DNA of 64,000 bases, taken from positions 372,001 through 436,000 of the forward strand of contig CAJYGB010000018.1 of NCBI GenBank assembly GCA_913774355.1. The letters run 5' to 3'. Shown in pieces: positions 8,383 to 18,276 of this stretch. Position 1 is the stretch's first letter; each line of letters starts with the position of its first letter. This DNA is from an uncultured Chryseobacterium sp. (GTDB lineage: Bacteria; Bacteroidota; Bacteroidia; Flavobacteriales; Weeksellaceae). The notes below the pieces were generated by a model, which was not told the origin of the DNA, made no database searches, and saw nothing but the letters and a program-made list of their open reading frames with translations. The translations under genes and the position numbers were made by a program.

Positions 8383-10629
8383 TTATTTAATTCTGAATTC
8401 AAGCTTTACATTGAAGAAACGGCCTGTCAGACGAACCGGAACCGGATACATCAGGTTGGTGTTGGCATCGGTGATCCATTGGTTCGCTACCGTATTTCTG
8501 ATATTAAAAGCGTTAAAAACCTGTACACCCAGGGTCAGCTCATCAAAATTTCCCCAGAATCCGTAAGCATTATTTTTTTCTTTCGGCTCTATAAATGCGT
8601 AAGAAAGCCCTAAATCCACCCTTTTGTAAGAAGGCAGCGTTTTCTGGTAGGAATAGCCTGCTAAATAATCGATCTTCCGGTTCTCATCCAGGACAATCGG
8701 CGATCCGGTAGGCAATCCCATTGCATAAACCAAGGTTAGGTTTACCCGCATTTTAGGGAATTTCGGCATATAATCCTGGTAGAACATAGCGAAACGGAGT
8801 CTTTGGTCGGTAGGTCTCGGGATATCTCCTCTTCCGTCGATATTTTCATACACCCTGGCATAACTGGCCGACAACCAGGAATCGACACCGGGAACAAATT
8901 CCCCGAACAGGCGTGTATCGATCCCATAAGCAGATCCGGATGCATTGTTTTTGCCTGAGTAGCGGATCCTTACGTTATCCATAAAGTATGGAATCAGGTC
9001 GTCCATTTTTTTATAGTACAATTCCGTAGTCAGCTTAAACGGCCTGTCGTACATCTGGAATTCGTAATCGTTTGCCAAAATTGCCTGAATGGAACGCTGG
9101 GATTTGATATTCGGGTTGAAATTTCCGTCAAGGTCTTTAATTTCCTTGTAAAACGGAGCCTGGTAATAGATTCCTCCCGAAAGCCTGAAGAGCATATCGG
9201 TATCCCAATCCGGCTTAATAGCAAACTGAGCTCTCGGAGAGAAAATGGTTTCGTTATTGAAGCTCCAGTGTGCTACCCTAGCGCCCGCATTTAAGAAAAC
9301 TTTATTGCTTCCCCAGAAAAATTTCTGTGAGTATTGTGCATATGCAGACATTCTTGTCGGCTCTATATTATTTTTGCCTGAAATGCTGTAATACAGCTGC
9401 AGATCCGGTGGGTTTCGGGGATCCAAAAGTGCAGAAATAGGCGTGCTGTATCCTGCGGAATCTACCAGCTTCCACTCATTGGTAAGGTCTTTTAGGTTTT
9501 CTTTTTCATATTTGAACCCTACTTCGATATCCGTATTCACATTGGGTGAAAAGCGGGCTCTGGCCTGTGTTCCGTAGGTTTTTACAAACAGGTCGTTTCG
9601 GGCATGTTCGATCTGGCCACCCGTGTCATAAGAAGTCACCGGTGCTCCCGTAACCGGATCGAAGGTCTGCAAAACGTAAGCCGACGCAATAGAATAATAT
9701 TCTCTTTCCCGGTTCTGATAGGCAAATGCATCCAAGGTAAACCTCCATTTATCCGAAGGCTTGAAATTCAGGGAGAATGTTCCCATCATATTCTTGTACT
9801 TATCGTCTTCACGGCCGCCATAATTTACGGTCAGGTTAATTGGCTGCTGTAAGGAGCCGAAATCGATGCTTCTCGCTTTCGGAATCATTTCGTAGTCGTT
9901 CTTGGAATAATACCCGATGAATGACATGGTAAGTTTCGGGTTGAAATGATAATTAAGATACGTCTGGAAATCCATGTATTTCGGATTGAAATCGGTATCT
10001 TCATTCAAAGTATTCAGAACAAGATTGGTATTGCGGTACCTTCCTGAAAACAAGGCGGTAAATTTCCGGTTTCCTTCACCGTCTTTCCCTGCCGCAAAGC
10101 CGGTGGTCAGCCTTCCGCCGATTAAGCTTCCTTCCCCTGCAACTTCAAACTTTTCCGGTTCGCGGTAATAGATGTTCAGTGCCGAAGACATTTTATCGCC
10201 GTATCTCGGTTCAAAACCTCCTGCTGAGAAGTTTACGGTAGAGACCATATCCGGATTGATGATACTGAGTCCTTCCTGCTGGGAATTCCGGATCAGGAAA
10301 GGCCTGTAGATTTCTATATCGTTGATGTATATCAGGTTTTCATCATAGTTTCCTCCACGAACCATATATTGTGAGGACAGCTCCGTATTGGAGTTTACGG
10401 AAGGTAAGGTTTTCAGAATTCCTTCGATCCCTCCGGAGATACTGGCCACATTCCTTGCATCTTTCGCCGAAATTTTTACAGCGGTCATATCGTTGGTGCT
10501 TCCCGTCACTTTTTTCTGGAAAACAACTTCTTCGATGCTCGCGGTTTTCATCGTATCCTTCTTTTTACGTACTTGGGAGAATACTAATGCAGGAACCAGA
10601 AGGCTCAGTGGTAAAACTAGTTTTTTCAA
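8383..10629 (-). CDS. TonB-dependent receptor, plug and beta-barrel
   Basis: Outer-membrane active transporter of 748 residues. A signal peptide (MKKLVLPLSLLVPALVFSQ) leads after a short linker into the plug: VVFQKK as a TonB-box-like segment, then GIEGILKTLPSVN and YMVRGGNYDENLIYIND. About 600 residues of alternating aromatic/polar strands follow, ending in KLEFRIK. It lacks the N-terminal carboxypeptidase-like (CarboxypepD_reg) domain common on Bacteroidota receptors. The substrate is not readable; its place upstream of HYC_CC_PP, DUF3347 and multicopper oxidase genes suggests a metal or metal complex. No SusD-like partner is next to it, so a polysaccharide system is unlikely. Confidence 0.92.
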   Translation of the reverse strand: MKKLVLPLSLLVPALVFSQVRKKKDTMKTASIEEVVFQKKVTGSTNDMTAVKISAKDARNVASISGGIEGILKTLPSVNSNTELSSQYMVRGGNYDENLIYINDIEIYRPFLIRNSQQEGLSIINPDMVSTVNFSAGGFEPRYGDKMSSALNIYYREPEKFEVAGEGSLIGGRLTTGFAAGKDGEGNRKFTALFSGRYRNTNLVLNTLNEDTDFNPKYMDFQTYLNYHFNPKLTMSFIGYYSKNDYEMIPKARSIDFGSLQQPINLTVNYGGREDDKYKNMMGTFSLNFKPSDKWRFTLDAFAYQNREREYYSIASAYVLQTFDPVTGAPVTSYDTGGQIEHARNDLFVKTYGTQARARFSPNVNTDIEVGFKYEKENLKDLTNEWKLVDSAGYSTPISALLDPRNPPDLQLYYSISGKNNIEPTRMSAYAQYSQKFFWGSNKVFLNAGARVAHWSFNNETIFSPRAQFAIKPDWDTDMLFRLSGGIYYQAPFYKEIKDLDGNFNPNIKSQRSIQAILANDYEFQMYDRPFKLTTELYYKKMDDLIPYFMDNVRIRYSGKNNASGSAYGIDTRLFGEFVPGVDSWLSASYARVYENIDGRGDIPRPTDQRLRFAMFYQDYMPKFPKMRVNLTLVYAMGLPTGSPIVLDENRKIDYLAGYSYQKTLPSYKRVDLGLSYAFIEPKEKNNAYGFWGNFDELTLGVQVFNAFNIRNTVANQWITDANTNLMYPVPVRLTGRFFNVKLEFRIK

Positions 10630-10812
10630 AAGAAATGCTTTAAAATTTCAAACGTGAATATATAAATTTTATTTTAACTTATTTAAACTTTCTTTAACAT
10701 TTGCAGACATGATTTATGGTTGTATTCCATATATTTTAAAGATAACCAGGCGCAGGCGAATTTATACCAATGTTAAAAAAACAGATAAATGTTTATTTGA
10801 AAAAGTGAATAG

Positions 10813-11622
10813 CTATAAAATGGCTTCCCTTACTCTGGTTAATTTCTGTAAAAGATCTTCCAGCAGATCCAGTCGCAGCATATTGGCCCCGTCGGATAAA
10901 GCCGTTTCCGGTGTAGGATGGGTTTCGATGAAAATTCCGTCTGCTCCTACAGCGATTCCTGCTTTGGCTACGGTTTCGATAAGGTCCGGTCTTCCGCCGG
11001 TAACGCCTGAACTTTGGTTCGGCTGCTGTAAAGAATGGGTAACATCCAGAATAACAGGTGCATAATTTCTCATTGTCGGAATTCCTCTGTAATCCACAAT
11101 CAGATCCGTATATCCGAAGGAATTTCCTCTTTCGATGATGGCTACTCTCGGGTTATCGGAATCCGTAATTTTCTGAACCGCAAATTTCATCGATTCCGGG
11201 GATAGGAACTGCCCTTTTTTCAGGGAAACGCATTTTCCGGTTTTGGCTGCGGCTACCAAAAGATCCGTCTGCCGAACCAGGAACGCCGGAATCTGAAGTA
11301 CGTCTACGTATTGGGCTGCCAGCGCAGCGTGTTCGTTTTCGTGGATATCGGTTGTTGTCGGGATGTTAAAAGTCTCTCCTACCTTTTTAAGGATCTCCAG
11401 CGATTTCTCTTCGCCGATGGTCGTAAACGAATCTACCCGGCTACGGTTGGCTTTTTTAAAGCTTCCTTTGAAAATATACGGAATATTGTATTTGTTGGTG
11501 AGTTCCACCACTTTTTCTGCAATTTTCAGCGCCATGTCTTCACCTTCAATGATGCAAGGCCCGGCAATAAGAAAAAAGTTTTTTGAATCTTTGTGGTGGA
11601 TGTTATTTAAATACTGAATCAT
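10813..11622 (-). CDS. kdsA: 3-deoxy-8-phosphooctulonate (Kdo-8-P) synthase
   Basis: Cytosolic enzyme joining phosphoenolpyruvate and arabinose 5-phosphate to Kdo-8-phosphate, the first committed step to the lipid A-linked sugar Kdo. The 269 residues match family length. Diagnostic parts: FFLIAGPCIIE at the N-terminus, FKGSFKKANRS (substrate loop), TDIHE, KKGQFLSPE and DVTHSLQQP. Downstream Kdo activation is encoded separately in this window (kdsB near 32.5 kb). It is monocistronic as far as can be seen, with 180 bases to the receptor gene before it and 400 after. Confidence 0.96.
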   Translation of the reverse strand: MIQYLNNIHHKDSKNFFLIAGPCIIEGEDMALKIAEKVVELTNKYNIPYIFKGSFKKANRSRVDSFTTIGEEKSLEILKKVGETFNIPTTTDIHENEHAALAAQYVDVLQIPAFLVRQTDLLVAAAKTGKCVSLKKGQFLSPESMKFAVQKITDSDNPRVAIIERGNSFGYTDLIVDYRGIPTMRNYAPVILDVTHSLQQPNQSSGVTGGRPDLIETVAKAGIAVGADGIFIETHPTPETALSDGANMLRLDLLEDLLQKLTRVREAIL

Positions 11623-12024
11623 TTTATGGTAATTAAAAGTTCAGTAAAAATACTGAGAAAGTTCGGAAATGCGAAATTATTTACCAACCATCTTCTTAGC
11701 ACCGCAGATCTGGCAGATGACGCAGATTTAATTTTGTTTTTGAAAGATTCTGAACTTATTTACCGTAAATTCAAAGTAGAAACAGTTCACCATGCTGGAA
11801 GTAATAAAACTGGAGACTGAAAGTTTATTCTCCCGACATATTACTAACAGCCTTTGTCAGATGATCTTGTTGGTATGCTGTTAAGAGAAAACTACATTAA
11901 ATTTCGCGGTCACATTTCCGATTTTTACTTTAATTTAAAGAGAAAAAATTGAATACCATCAAATTCATATTATTTAATTCAATTATAAAAATTTTGAATT
12001 TTCATTTATCAAGCTAAAGTTTCT
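11623..12024. other. Intergenic region without a supported gene
   Basis: Four hundred AT-rich bases between kdsA and a small membrane protein gene. A 64-codon open frame on the + strand (11626-11820) has no recognisable domain and would start four bases from the kdsA start. The stretch cagatctggcagatgacgca near 11705 resembles degenerate tandem cgcagat repeats often seen between genes in this group. Part of it must hold the kdsA promoter. Confidence 0.5.
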
Positions 12025-12372
12025 CTAAGAATACTTAAACACACTCTGCATTAAGGCGATATAAAATACTGTAAATAAAAAAAATAGCAGAAAAAAAGCA
12101 AACTGATAAAGGTAATATTTTCTGATCCGGAATATTTTAATTAAAAGTAAATGAACCAGGAATAATATTATAAAATATCCTGTAATGATGCCGGTACCTT
12201 CTATCAGCATTGTATTGTTATCAGCACAAACACAGGAAAAAACCAGAGAAAATAATAAAACAATTCCAAAACCTATTAAAAACCTTTTCCGAAGATTAGT
12301 ATTTTCATTATATACGAAGAAATAAAAGTTAGACAATGCAAAAATTACAGCTAAAAGTTTGATGAATTCCAT
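12025..12372 (-). CDS. Small integral membrane protein, unknown function
   Basis: About 115 residues with four hydrophobic segments (FIKLLAVIFALSNFYFFV, FLIGFGIVLLFSLVFSC, GIITGYFIILFLVHLLL, FAFFLLFFLFTVFYIAL), so a four-helix membrane protein. I start it at MEFIKLLAV (12372) because that ATG overlaps the stop of the DUF1697 gene as TGATG, a translational-coupling arrangement. A longer reading from 12501 would add 43 charged residues that only mirror the overlapping gene. No family recognised. Confidence 0.65.
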   Translation of the reverse strand: MEFIKLLAVIFALSNFYFFVYNENTNLRKRFLIGFGIVLLFSLVFSCVCADNNTMLIEGTGIITGYFIILFLVHLLLIKIFRIRKYYLYQFAFFLLFFLFTVFYIALMQSVFKYS

Positions 12373-12896
12373 CAGAATTTCTTTACAATCTTCTCTAAAG
12401 TATTTACATTCCGACTGGTAAACTGGTCTTTCAGATTTTTTCTTCCTAAAATTTTCCCAAATGCCGAATCCAGCGTATTTCCTTTCGGAACTTTCCAGCA
12501 AAAAATATCATCTACAATTTCAGCGGTTTCATTTTCTGCTTTTGAGGCATTTTCAAACGCGTTCATCAGGATCTTCTCAATTCCTATGTTTCCTACAAAA
12601 ATATAGATATGCTGGTCTTCGCTTTTTTCAAAAGGATTATTGTGGAGCGCATTTTGTATTTCCTCCTGCGATTTGACGAACAGAAATGCTTCATACGAAA
12701 AATGTTCAGACATCGCTTTTTCCAGAATTGTTTTTAATTCATCTGCTTTCTGATCGGACGAAAAAATAATATTCCCTGAAGCCAATACCGAAGACACCTC
12801 TTCCATCCCGGCCTCTTTAAAAACCCCGCAGACTTCCGCCATCTTCATGTTGGTTCCTTTTACATTGACGCCACGGAGAAAAGCACAGTATTTCAT
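12372..12896 (-). CDS. DUF1697 domain protein
   Basis: A 174-residue soluble protein beginning MKYCAFLRGVNVKGTN, the DUF1697 signature; FLRGVNVGG-type starts, the ASGNIIF segment and the C-terminal TSRNVNTL are all family features. I prefer the ATG at 12896 over one ten codons upstream because the family starts directly with this strand. Function is unknown across the family. It overlaps the small membrane protein gene by one base (TGATG), so the two are probably co-translated. Confidence 0.85.
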   Translation of the reverse strand: MKYCAFLRGVNVKGTNMKMAEVCGVFKEAGMEEVSSVLASGNIIFSSDQKADELKTILEKAMSEHFSYEAFLFVKSQEEIQNALHNNPFEKSEDQHIYIFVGNIGIEKILMNAFENASKAENETAEIVDDIFCWKVPKGNTLDSAFGKILGRKNLKDQFTSRNVNTLEKIVKKF

Positions 12897-12964
12897 GGTT
12901 TGGGTGTATGAGGGCGTTAGAGTCATGGTGTTTTAGTGTTGAGGAGTTTATTCTACTATTTAGA

Positions 12965-14452
12965 TTAATCGATTCTTTCGTACAGGTTGTAGTCTGTTCC
13001 GGAAGGTTTGAGGATGTAGATCTTTTCCAGAATCTTGTTATCGCTTTTCAGATGGTCTTTCACACGGAATTCTTTGATCAGCTTATAATGAACTTTGATG
13101 TACGTCCCATTTTTGGAAGCGAATAAATCATCGTAGGAAAGCAGGTATTTGGGTTTTCTGTTTTTTACGGTATTAATCCAGAAATTCGGTTTGTCCTTTT
13201 TGATTTCTTCCTGTACTTTTTTGTCGACCAGTCCAACTTCATCAATGGTTTTTAATCCTGAAAAATACGGCACATAACCGGCTGGTTCCAGAAAGATCCA
13301 CTGGTTTTTATCTTTTTCATACTGATTCAGGAATAAGCCAATGGTTCTCCGGTAATTCCATTCACCATTCCCTGTAGCAATGGAATGTACGGTCTGGAAA
13401 GCCAGCATCGGAATAATATAAATTACAATCAGTAAAGAAAGCCACCGTTTCTTTTTCTCTTTCTGTTCCAGGACAAAAATTACAACAGGCACAAACAGCA
13501 ATACCTGCGGAACCCAATAATACCAGTCGAAAAGGCTTTTCTGCGAAAGGAATACCAGCTGCTTCACCCATCCGAAAATAAAGATGACCCAGAGAAAAAC
13601 ATTTCTTTTATTGCGTTGCCTGATCAGGTAAATGAAACACAACAGTTCAAAAATCAGGATGATAATCGTTAATGGATTAAAATCACCCGGGAGTTTCAGC
13701 ATCCCCCAGAAATTCCCAAAATTCAGTCTGAAATATTCCAGGTTTTGGTCAAATGTAAAATCTTTGCTGTAAGCCAGTTTTTTTGCCACAATGGTGTTGT
13801 TGACGATCTCTCCAAAATACAGCCAATTGAACGCCAATGTAACAGCAATGCCCACAATACATCCCAATACGTAAAACCATTTTATTTTCTTCGTCCAGAA
13901 GATATCCACCAAAAAAACGATGCCCAGAAAGATCACCGTATCGATCCTGGTAAAAAGGATCAGGATCGGAAAAATAATCTGTGCCCATCTTTTACTTTGA
14001 TAAAAGCCATAATACAGCAAAGCCATTTCCAGGAAAAAAAGAATGCCGTATTCCATCCCCAGAATGGAAATTTTAATAGCCGGCGGTAAAATTCCTATAA
14101 AAAAAATAAAGATCGCTTTGTCCCATGCGTTCTTTAACAATAGGTGTGAAAGAAACAGGCTTCCGATGGTGAAAAGTACAGAATTAAAAACAAGCAGCGG
14201 AACAATGAAGTTTTCTTTGCCGAAAATTAAATTGAAAAGATAAGAAACAAAAACATAAAGATGCGTTGTGGATGCCGAGATTTTTACCGGCCCATTAAAC
14301 CCGATCACACCGTAGTCCATTAGATTCTGGGCAACCCTCCAGGTAATAAAGGCATCTTCCTGAATATAATTCGTTAATAAAAACAACAGTTTAAACGCAA
14401 CTGTAAAGATTACAGCATACCGTGGGATTTTGCTATTTTTTGTTTCTGACAT
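12965..14452 (-). CDS. Polytopic membrane protein, GT-C glycosyltransferase-like
   Basis: A 495-residue inner-membrane protein with about ten hydrophobic helices and a C-terminal soluble part of roughly 100 residues. An early luminal/periplasmic loop EDAFITWRVAQNLMDYG carries the acidic pair placed as in GT-C enzymes that use polyprenyl-phosphate sugars, and the layout resembles arabinofuranosyltransferase/AftB-like proteins. Assignment rests on topology and that motif, so the sugar donor and acceptor are unknown. The neighbouring GT117 gene upstream in the same direction supports a role in envelope glycosylation, but a terminator separates the two. Confidence 0.65.
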   Translation of the reverse strand: MSETKNSKIPRYAVIFTVAFKLLFLLTNYIQEDAFITWRVAQNLMDYGVIGFNGPVKISASTTHLYVFVSYLFNLIFGKENFIVPLLVFNSVLFTIGSLFLSHLLLKNAWDKAIFIFFIGILPPAIKISILGMEYGILFFLEMALLYYGFYQSKRWAQIIFPILILFTRIDTVIFLGIVFLVDIFWTKKIKWFYVLGCIVGIAVTLAFNWLYFGEIVNNTIVAKKLAYSKDFTFDQNLEYFRLNFGNFWGMLKLPGDFNPLTIIILIFELLCFIYLIRQRNKRNVFLWVIFIFGWVKQLVFLSQKSLFDWYYWVPQVLLFVPVVIFVLEQKEKKKRWLSLLIVIYIIPMLAFQTVHSIATGNGEWNYRRTIGLFLNQYEKDKNQWIFLEPAGYVPYFSGLKTIDEVGLVDKKVQEEIKKDKPNFWINTVKNRKPKYLLSYDDLFASKNGTYIKVHYKLIKEFRVKDHLKSDNKILEKIYILKPSGTDYNLYERID

Positions 14453-14511
14453 TGTGCTTCGTTAATCCGGCAAATATAATCTTAAAATTCATCAAATCCC
14501 AACACAAAAAA

Positions 14512-14531
14512 AACGGAACCGAAGTTCCGTT
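14512..14531 (-). terminator. Intrinsic terminator of the GT117 gene
   Basis: Perfect eight-base stem (aacggaac with gttccgtt) and tetraloop cgaa, followed on the minus strand by an eight-T run. It ends the transcript of the large GT117 gene before the GT-C-like gene. Confidence 0.85.
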
Positions 14532-14564
14532 TTTAATATTAAGGCTAAGTTAAAAATTTTAAAC

Positions 14565-17500
14565 TTATTGTGTTGCTTTGATAATTGAATTGGTAATCTG
14601 TGTTTCCTTTTCTTTCGAATAGGTGGAATCAAAAGGCTCCATCACATCGAATAAATACTGGTAAAACGGCGTTATCTTCTGTACCTGCTCCGATTCCTTC
14701 ATGGCTTTTTCCTTGCCCATTTCTTTAAGATTTTCAATAAAGGTATTGAATTTCTTATCGATCGGTTCAATGGATTTTACCAGGTAATCATAGGCTTTGT
14801 CTTTTTTCCCGATTCTGGTATAACCGTCGGTAACGGCTGAAATCACCAGAGAATATTCCATCGGCTTGGTCCTGATCTGTCTTCTCAAATAGTTCTGATC
14901 GGCTCTGCTCAGGCTCATATAATAATCATACTCGTCAAAGATTCCTTTTTTAAGCACTTCTGCCAGCTGCAGACCTTTTTTCTCCTGGCCGGAAACAATG
15001 TATCCGTATACCATAGAGCTTAAAGAACGCGGATCGTTATATTTCTGAGCCGGGATTTCTTTGGAAGCCAGATCAAGCAATTCCGCAGCTTTTCCTTTTT
15101 CTCCCATCGTTGCCAAAGCGGCAGCTGCCCTGCTTGCGGACGAACGGTAACTCATGATGTTGGATGTTGCCGTTTCATCGAAATGGCTGTTAAGATCCTT
15201 GAAATTCCCCCATCTGAAGTTTTTCACTACATTATATAGGGAGTTTGCGTCTACCCTTCCCATATCTCCGTTCTGTGTCTGTGGCGTGTGGATCGGCACC
15301 AAACGGTAGCTGAAGCCGTCGAACTGCAGATATTCATCCAGATAGAAAATATTTTCGCTGTCATAGATTCCTCCGGAAGAGAAACTGATCGGTCTTTTCC
15401 AGTCGAAGTTGGCCAGCACATCCAGCATGATCAGGTTATTTTTATACAAGGTATTTCCTTTATAGGTAATCATGATCTGGTTTACCGTATCCGGAAGATC
15501 CGCAGCCTTTATGATTCCAGATTTTACGGCGTTTTCTTTATTTACCGGAAGGATGAATTTATTTACCGGTAGAATATTGTATTTCTCATATTTCTCTTCA
15601 CCGAAATACATTTTTAACAACTCGTTTTTAGCCGGAGAAGAATACTTCAGGAAGCTGATGGCCTGCTTCATCGTCATGGAATCCTGCGTCAGGAACTTTC
15701 TGAATTCCGCAAATTCCGTCGGTGGCGCACCCTGCTCTTTCAGCATGGAGAATAATCCTTCCCAATCCGATTTCTTCATCATATAGATCTGGTCGTTGAC
15801 GCCGTCCCTGTAATCATCGTGAGTCAGTACACCCGGAACCGGTGCAGCGTTGTAGGTTCTTCTTTTAATCTGATCGATATTCCAAGGAGTTGAAGCCAGG
15901 GTAAAGTTTACCACTTTTACGTCATCTCTGAACTGTTCCGTTTCCTGGATCGCCCAAACCGGGTAGGTATCGTTATCTCCGTACACAAAAAGAATATCTT
16001 CTTTCGGCAGTGATTTCAAAACGGAATATCCGTAATCATAAGAAGTATATCGGTTGTGTCTGTTGTGGACATTATAGTTCTGGAAACCCATCATAAAAGG
16101 AACCCCCAGAAGAACCACGCCTGCAACCAGATTGGCCGCATTCGATTTGATTTTAGATTGCAAGAACCAAAGGATGGCTCCCGCTCCCAATCCGATCCAG
16201 ATGGCAAACACATAGAACGAGCCTACCATCGCATAATCTCTTTCTCTCGGTTCGAAAGGTTTTACCCCGGTATAGAAAATGATCCCGACACTCATCAACA
16301 CAAAGATCGACAGCATCGCGTAGAATCTCCCGAAGTCTCTGTTCAGCTGGAAAAAGAATCCGATCAGCCCTAAAATTAGCGGTAAAAAGAAGAATTTAAC
16401 GGTACTTTCATTTTTAAATTTTGAAGGCATCTTGTCCTGATTCCCCCATAATGCGTTATCGATAAAAGGAATCCCTGAGATCCAGTTTCCTTTTGTGCTT
16501 TCCATATTTCCTTCAAGGTCGTTCTGACGGCCCACGAAGTTCCACATCAGGTAACGTATAAAATAATACCCGTTCTGGAAGGTAATGAAATAATCAAGGT
16601 TCTGCGCCAGGGAAGGCTTCTGAACGTTGATCAGGTTATAAGGTCTTACTTTCAGATAATCTGCCGCAGTAATCGATCCGTCTTCGTATTTTTTTCTTAA
16701 TTCATCAAAAATCTGTTTCGCTTCCGGGCTGTTCGCTACATCTTCGTTACCATAATTAAAGGTAAAATCCGGTGCTCCATACATGGAAATGTAGTTGGCC
16801 ATCACATCTTTGTCCTCATTGAACATTCTTGGCATAAATCCTACATGGGCTTTATTAAAGACATAATTGAAACGGTCTCCCGTTTTTCTGTACGTTCCGG
16901 TCCTTTCGTCTTTCTCGTAGATTTCTCCGGTTTTGGTTGTTTTGAAGCTTCCGTCTTCGTTTTTCTCGATTCCGTTGGCATCGAGGAAAGCGGTATAGTT
17001 CTGTCCGTAAATCGTAGGCCAGTCACCGTACTGCTCCCTGTTGTAATAATCCAGCATTCCGATGGCGTTGTCCGGATCGTTAAGGTTCATCGGCGGATTA
17101 GCATTTGCCCTTATCGGAATTACCATCCAGCATGAAAAACCTATCATCATAAAAACTATTGATAAAGCAATGGTCTGGAATACATTTTTTTTCATCTTTC
17201 TTGTATAGGAAATCAGAAAATAACAGATTCCTACCATCAGGATAAACCCAACTATGGTTCCTGAATGGAACGGCAACGATAATCCGTTCACAAAGAAAAT
17301 CTCAAGCTTCCCGAACATCGTCATGATGAAAGGGAAAATCCCTTTAAAGACAATAGCGAGAATAAGCAGGGTTATAGCATTTGCCCAAAGAAAATTCTTC
17401 CAGGTGAATTTATAGCTTCTTGCATAATACACAAGACATACCGCAGGAATCGCCAGCATACACATCATGTGAACGCCTACGGAAAGTCCCAGAATAAAGA

Positions 17501-18050
17501 ATATCAAAATGATCCAGCGCTCGTTCCCCGGCATCTGGTATTCGTTTTCCCATTTGGTGATGAGCCAGACCAGAAGAGCAATAAACATCGACGCCATCGA
17601 ATATACTTCCCCTTCTACCGCAGAGAACCAGAACGTATCTGAAAATGTAAAGCATAGAGCGCCTACAATACCTGCAAAAAGAATAGAAATTTCCTGATGT
17701 TTTGTAATTTCCTCAAAGTCCTTGTTCAGAAGCCTTCTTACAAAATGCGTGATCGTCCAGAACAGAAACAGGATTGTAAATGCACTGAACAGGGCAGACA
17801 TCGCGTTGATCACGATCGAATAGTTTTCGCCTTTTCCTAAAGCAAAAATGGCTGCCACGGCACCCACAATCTGGAATAATGCCGCTCCGGGAGCGTGCGT
17901 TACTTCGAGTTTTACTGCTGAGGAAATGTACTCGCCGCAATCCCAGAAACTGAAATTCGGTTCTATGGTGGACAAGTACGTAATGAATGCAATAGCGAAA
18001 ACCACCCATCCGAGAACGGTGTTCCATTGCCTAAAAGTCCAATTTTTCAT
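14565..18050 (-). CDS. GT117 family (DUF2723) giant membrane glycosyltransferase-like protein
   Basis: An 1161-residue protein. The N-terminal region has many transmembrane helices and begins with DUF2723 sequence: TYLSTIEPNFSFWDCGEYI with the acidic residue in the first extramembrane loop, then KLEVTHAPGAALFQ. The family resembles protein O-mannosyltransferase-type GT-C enzymes and is classed as GT117. A periplasmic middle portion (VYGDNDTYPVWAIQE) and a helical, TPR-like C-terminal ~200 residues (ALATMGEKGKAAELL) follow. It probably transfers a sugar from a lipid carrier to protein or another envelope acceptor; the acceptor is inference. Nearly every member in Bacteroidota is this long. Divergent from the cysteine-synthase-like gene. 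Confidence 0.85.
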   Translation of the reverse strand: MKNWTFRQWNTVLGWVVFAIAFITYLSTIEPNFSFWDCGEYISSAVKLEVTHAPGAALFQIVGAVAAIFALGKGENYSIVINAMSALFSAFTILFLFWTITHFVRRLLNKDFEEITKHQEISILFAGIVGALCFTFSDTFWFSAVEGEVYSMASMFIALLVWLITKWENEYQMPGNERWIILIFFILGLSVGVHMMCMLAIPAVCLVYYARSYKFTWKNFLWANAITLLILAIVFKGIFPFIMTMFGKLEIFFVNGLSLPFHSGTIVGFILMVGICYFLISYTRKMKKNVFQTIALSIVFMMIGFSCWMVIPIRANANPPMNLNDPDNAIGMLDYYNREQYGDWPTIYGQNYTAFLDANGIEKNEDGSFKTTKTGEIYEKDERTGTYRKTGDRFNYVFNKAHVGFMPRMFNEDKDVMANYISMYGAPDFTFNYGNEDVANSPEAKQIFDELRKKYEDGSITAADYLKVRPYNLINVQKPSLAQNLDYFITFQNGYYFIRYLMWNFVGRQNDLEGNMESTKGNWISGIPFIDNALWGNQDKMPSKFKNESTVKFFFLPLILGLIGFFFQLNRDFGRFYAMLSIFVLMSVGIIFYTGVKPFEPRERDYAMVGSFYVFAIWIGLGAGAILWFLQSKIKSNAANLVAGVVLLGVPFMMGFQNYNVHNRHNRYTSYDYGYSVLKSLPKEDILFVYGDNDTYPVWAIQETEQFRDDVKVVNFTLASTPWNIDQIKRRTYNAAPVPGVLTHDDYRDGVNDQIYMMKKSDWEGLFSMLKEQGAPPTEFAEFRKFLTQDSMTMKQAISFLKYSSPAKNELLKMYFGEEKYEKYNILPVNKFILPVNKENAVKSGIIKAADLPDTVNQIMITYKGNTLYKNNLIMLDVLANFDWKRPISFSSGGIYDSENIFYLDEYLQFDGFSYRLVPIHTPQTQNGDMGRVDANSLYNVVKNFRWGNFKDLNSHFDETATSNIMSYRSSASRAAAALATMGEKGKAAELLDLASKEIPAQKYNDPRSLSSMVYGYIVSGQEKKGLQLAEVLKKGIFDEYDYYMSLSRADQNYLRRQIRTKPMEYSLVISAVTDGYTRIGKKDKAYDYLVKSIEPIDKKFNTFIENLKEMGKEKAMKESEQVQKITPFYQYLFDVMEPFDSTYSKEKETQITNSIIKATQ

Positions 18051-18234
18051 ATTATTAAATCAATTACGCGAAAATAACGCTTTTATATGATTTTATAGGG
18101 TTTTTAACAAAATTTAAAGATTTTGGCTCACTTTTTGAAAAGTTTCATCGTTGGATATACATATAAAATAAATTTTGCGTATTTTTAGATTTCAAAAATC
18201 AAACAAAAGTTTAGAAATTGAATTTATTTTTTTG

Positions 18235-18242
18235 TATTTTTG
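18235..18242 (+). promoter_or_regulatory. Candidate -7 promoter element
   Basis: tatttttg matches TAnnTTTG exactly and lies 35 bases before the ATG of the cysteine-synthase-like gene. The best TTG upstream (18218-18220) is only 14 bases away instead of about 19, so the -33 box is weak or absent. Confidence 0.4.
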
Positions 18243-18276
18243 CCGACAGATTTTTATTGAAAAATAACGACAAATA

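Noticed and set aside
11626..11820. 64-codon + strand frame after kdsA
   Set aside because: No homology-like pattern, contains a degenerate cgcagat repeat tract, and starts within the kdsA control region.
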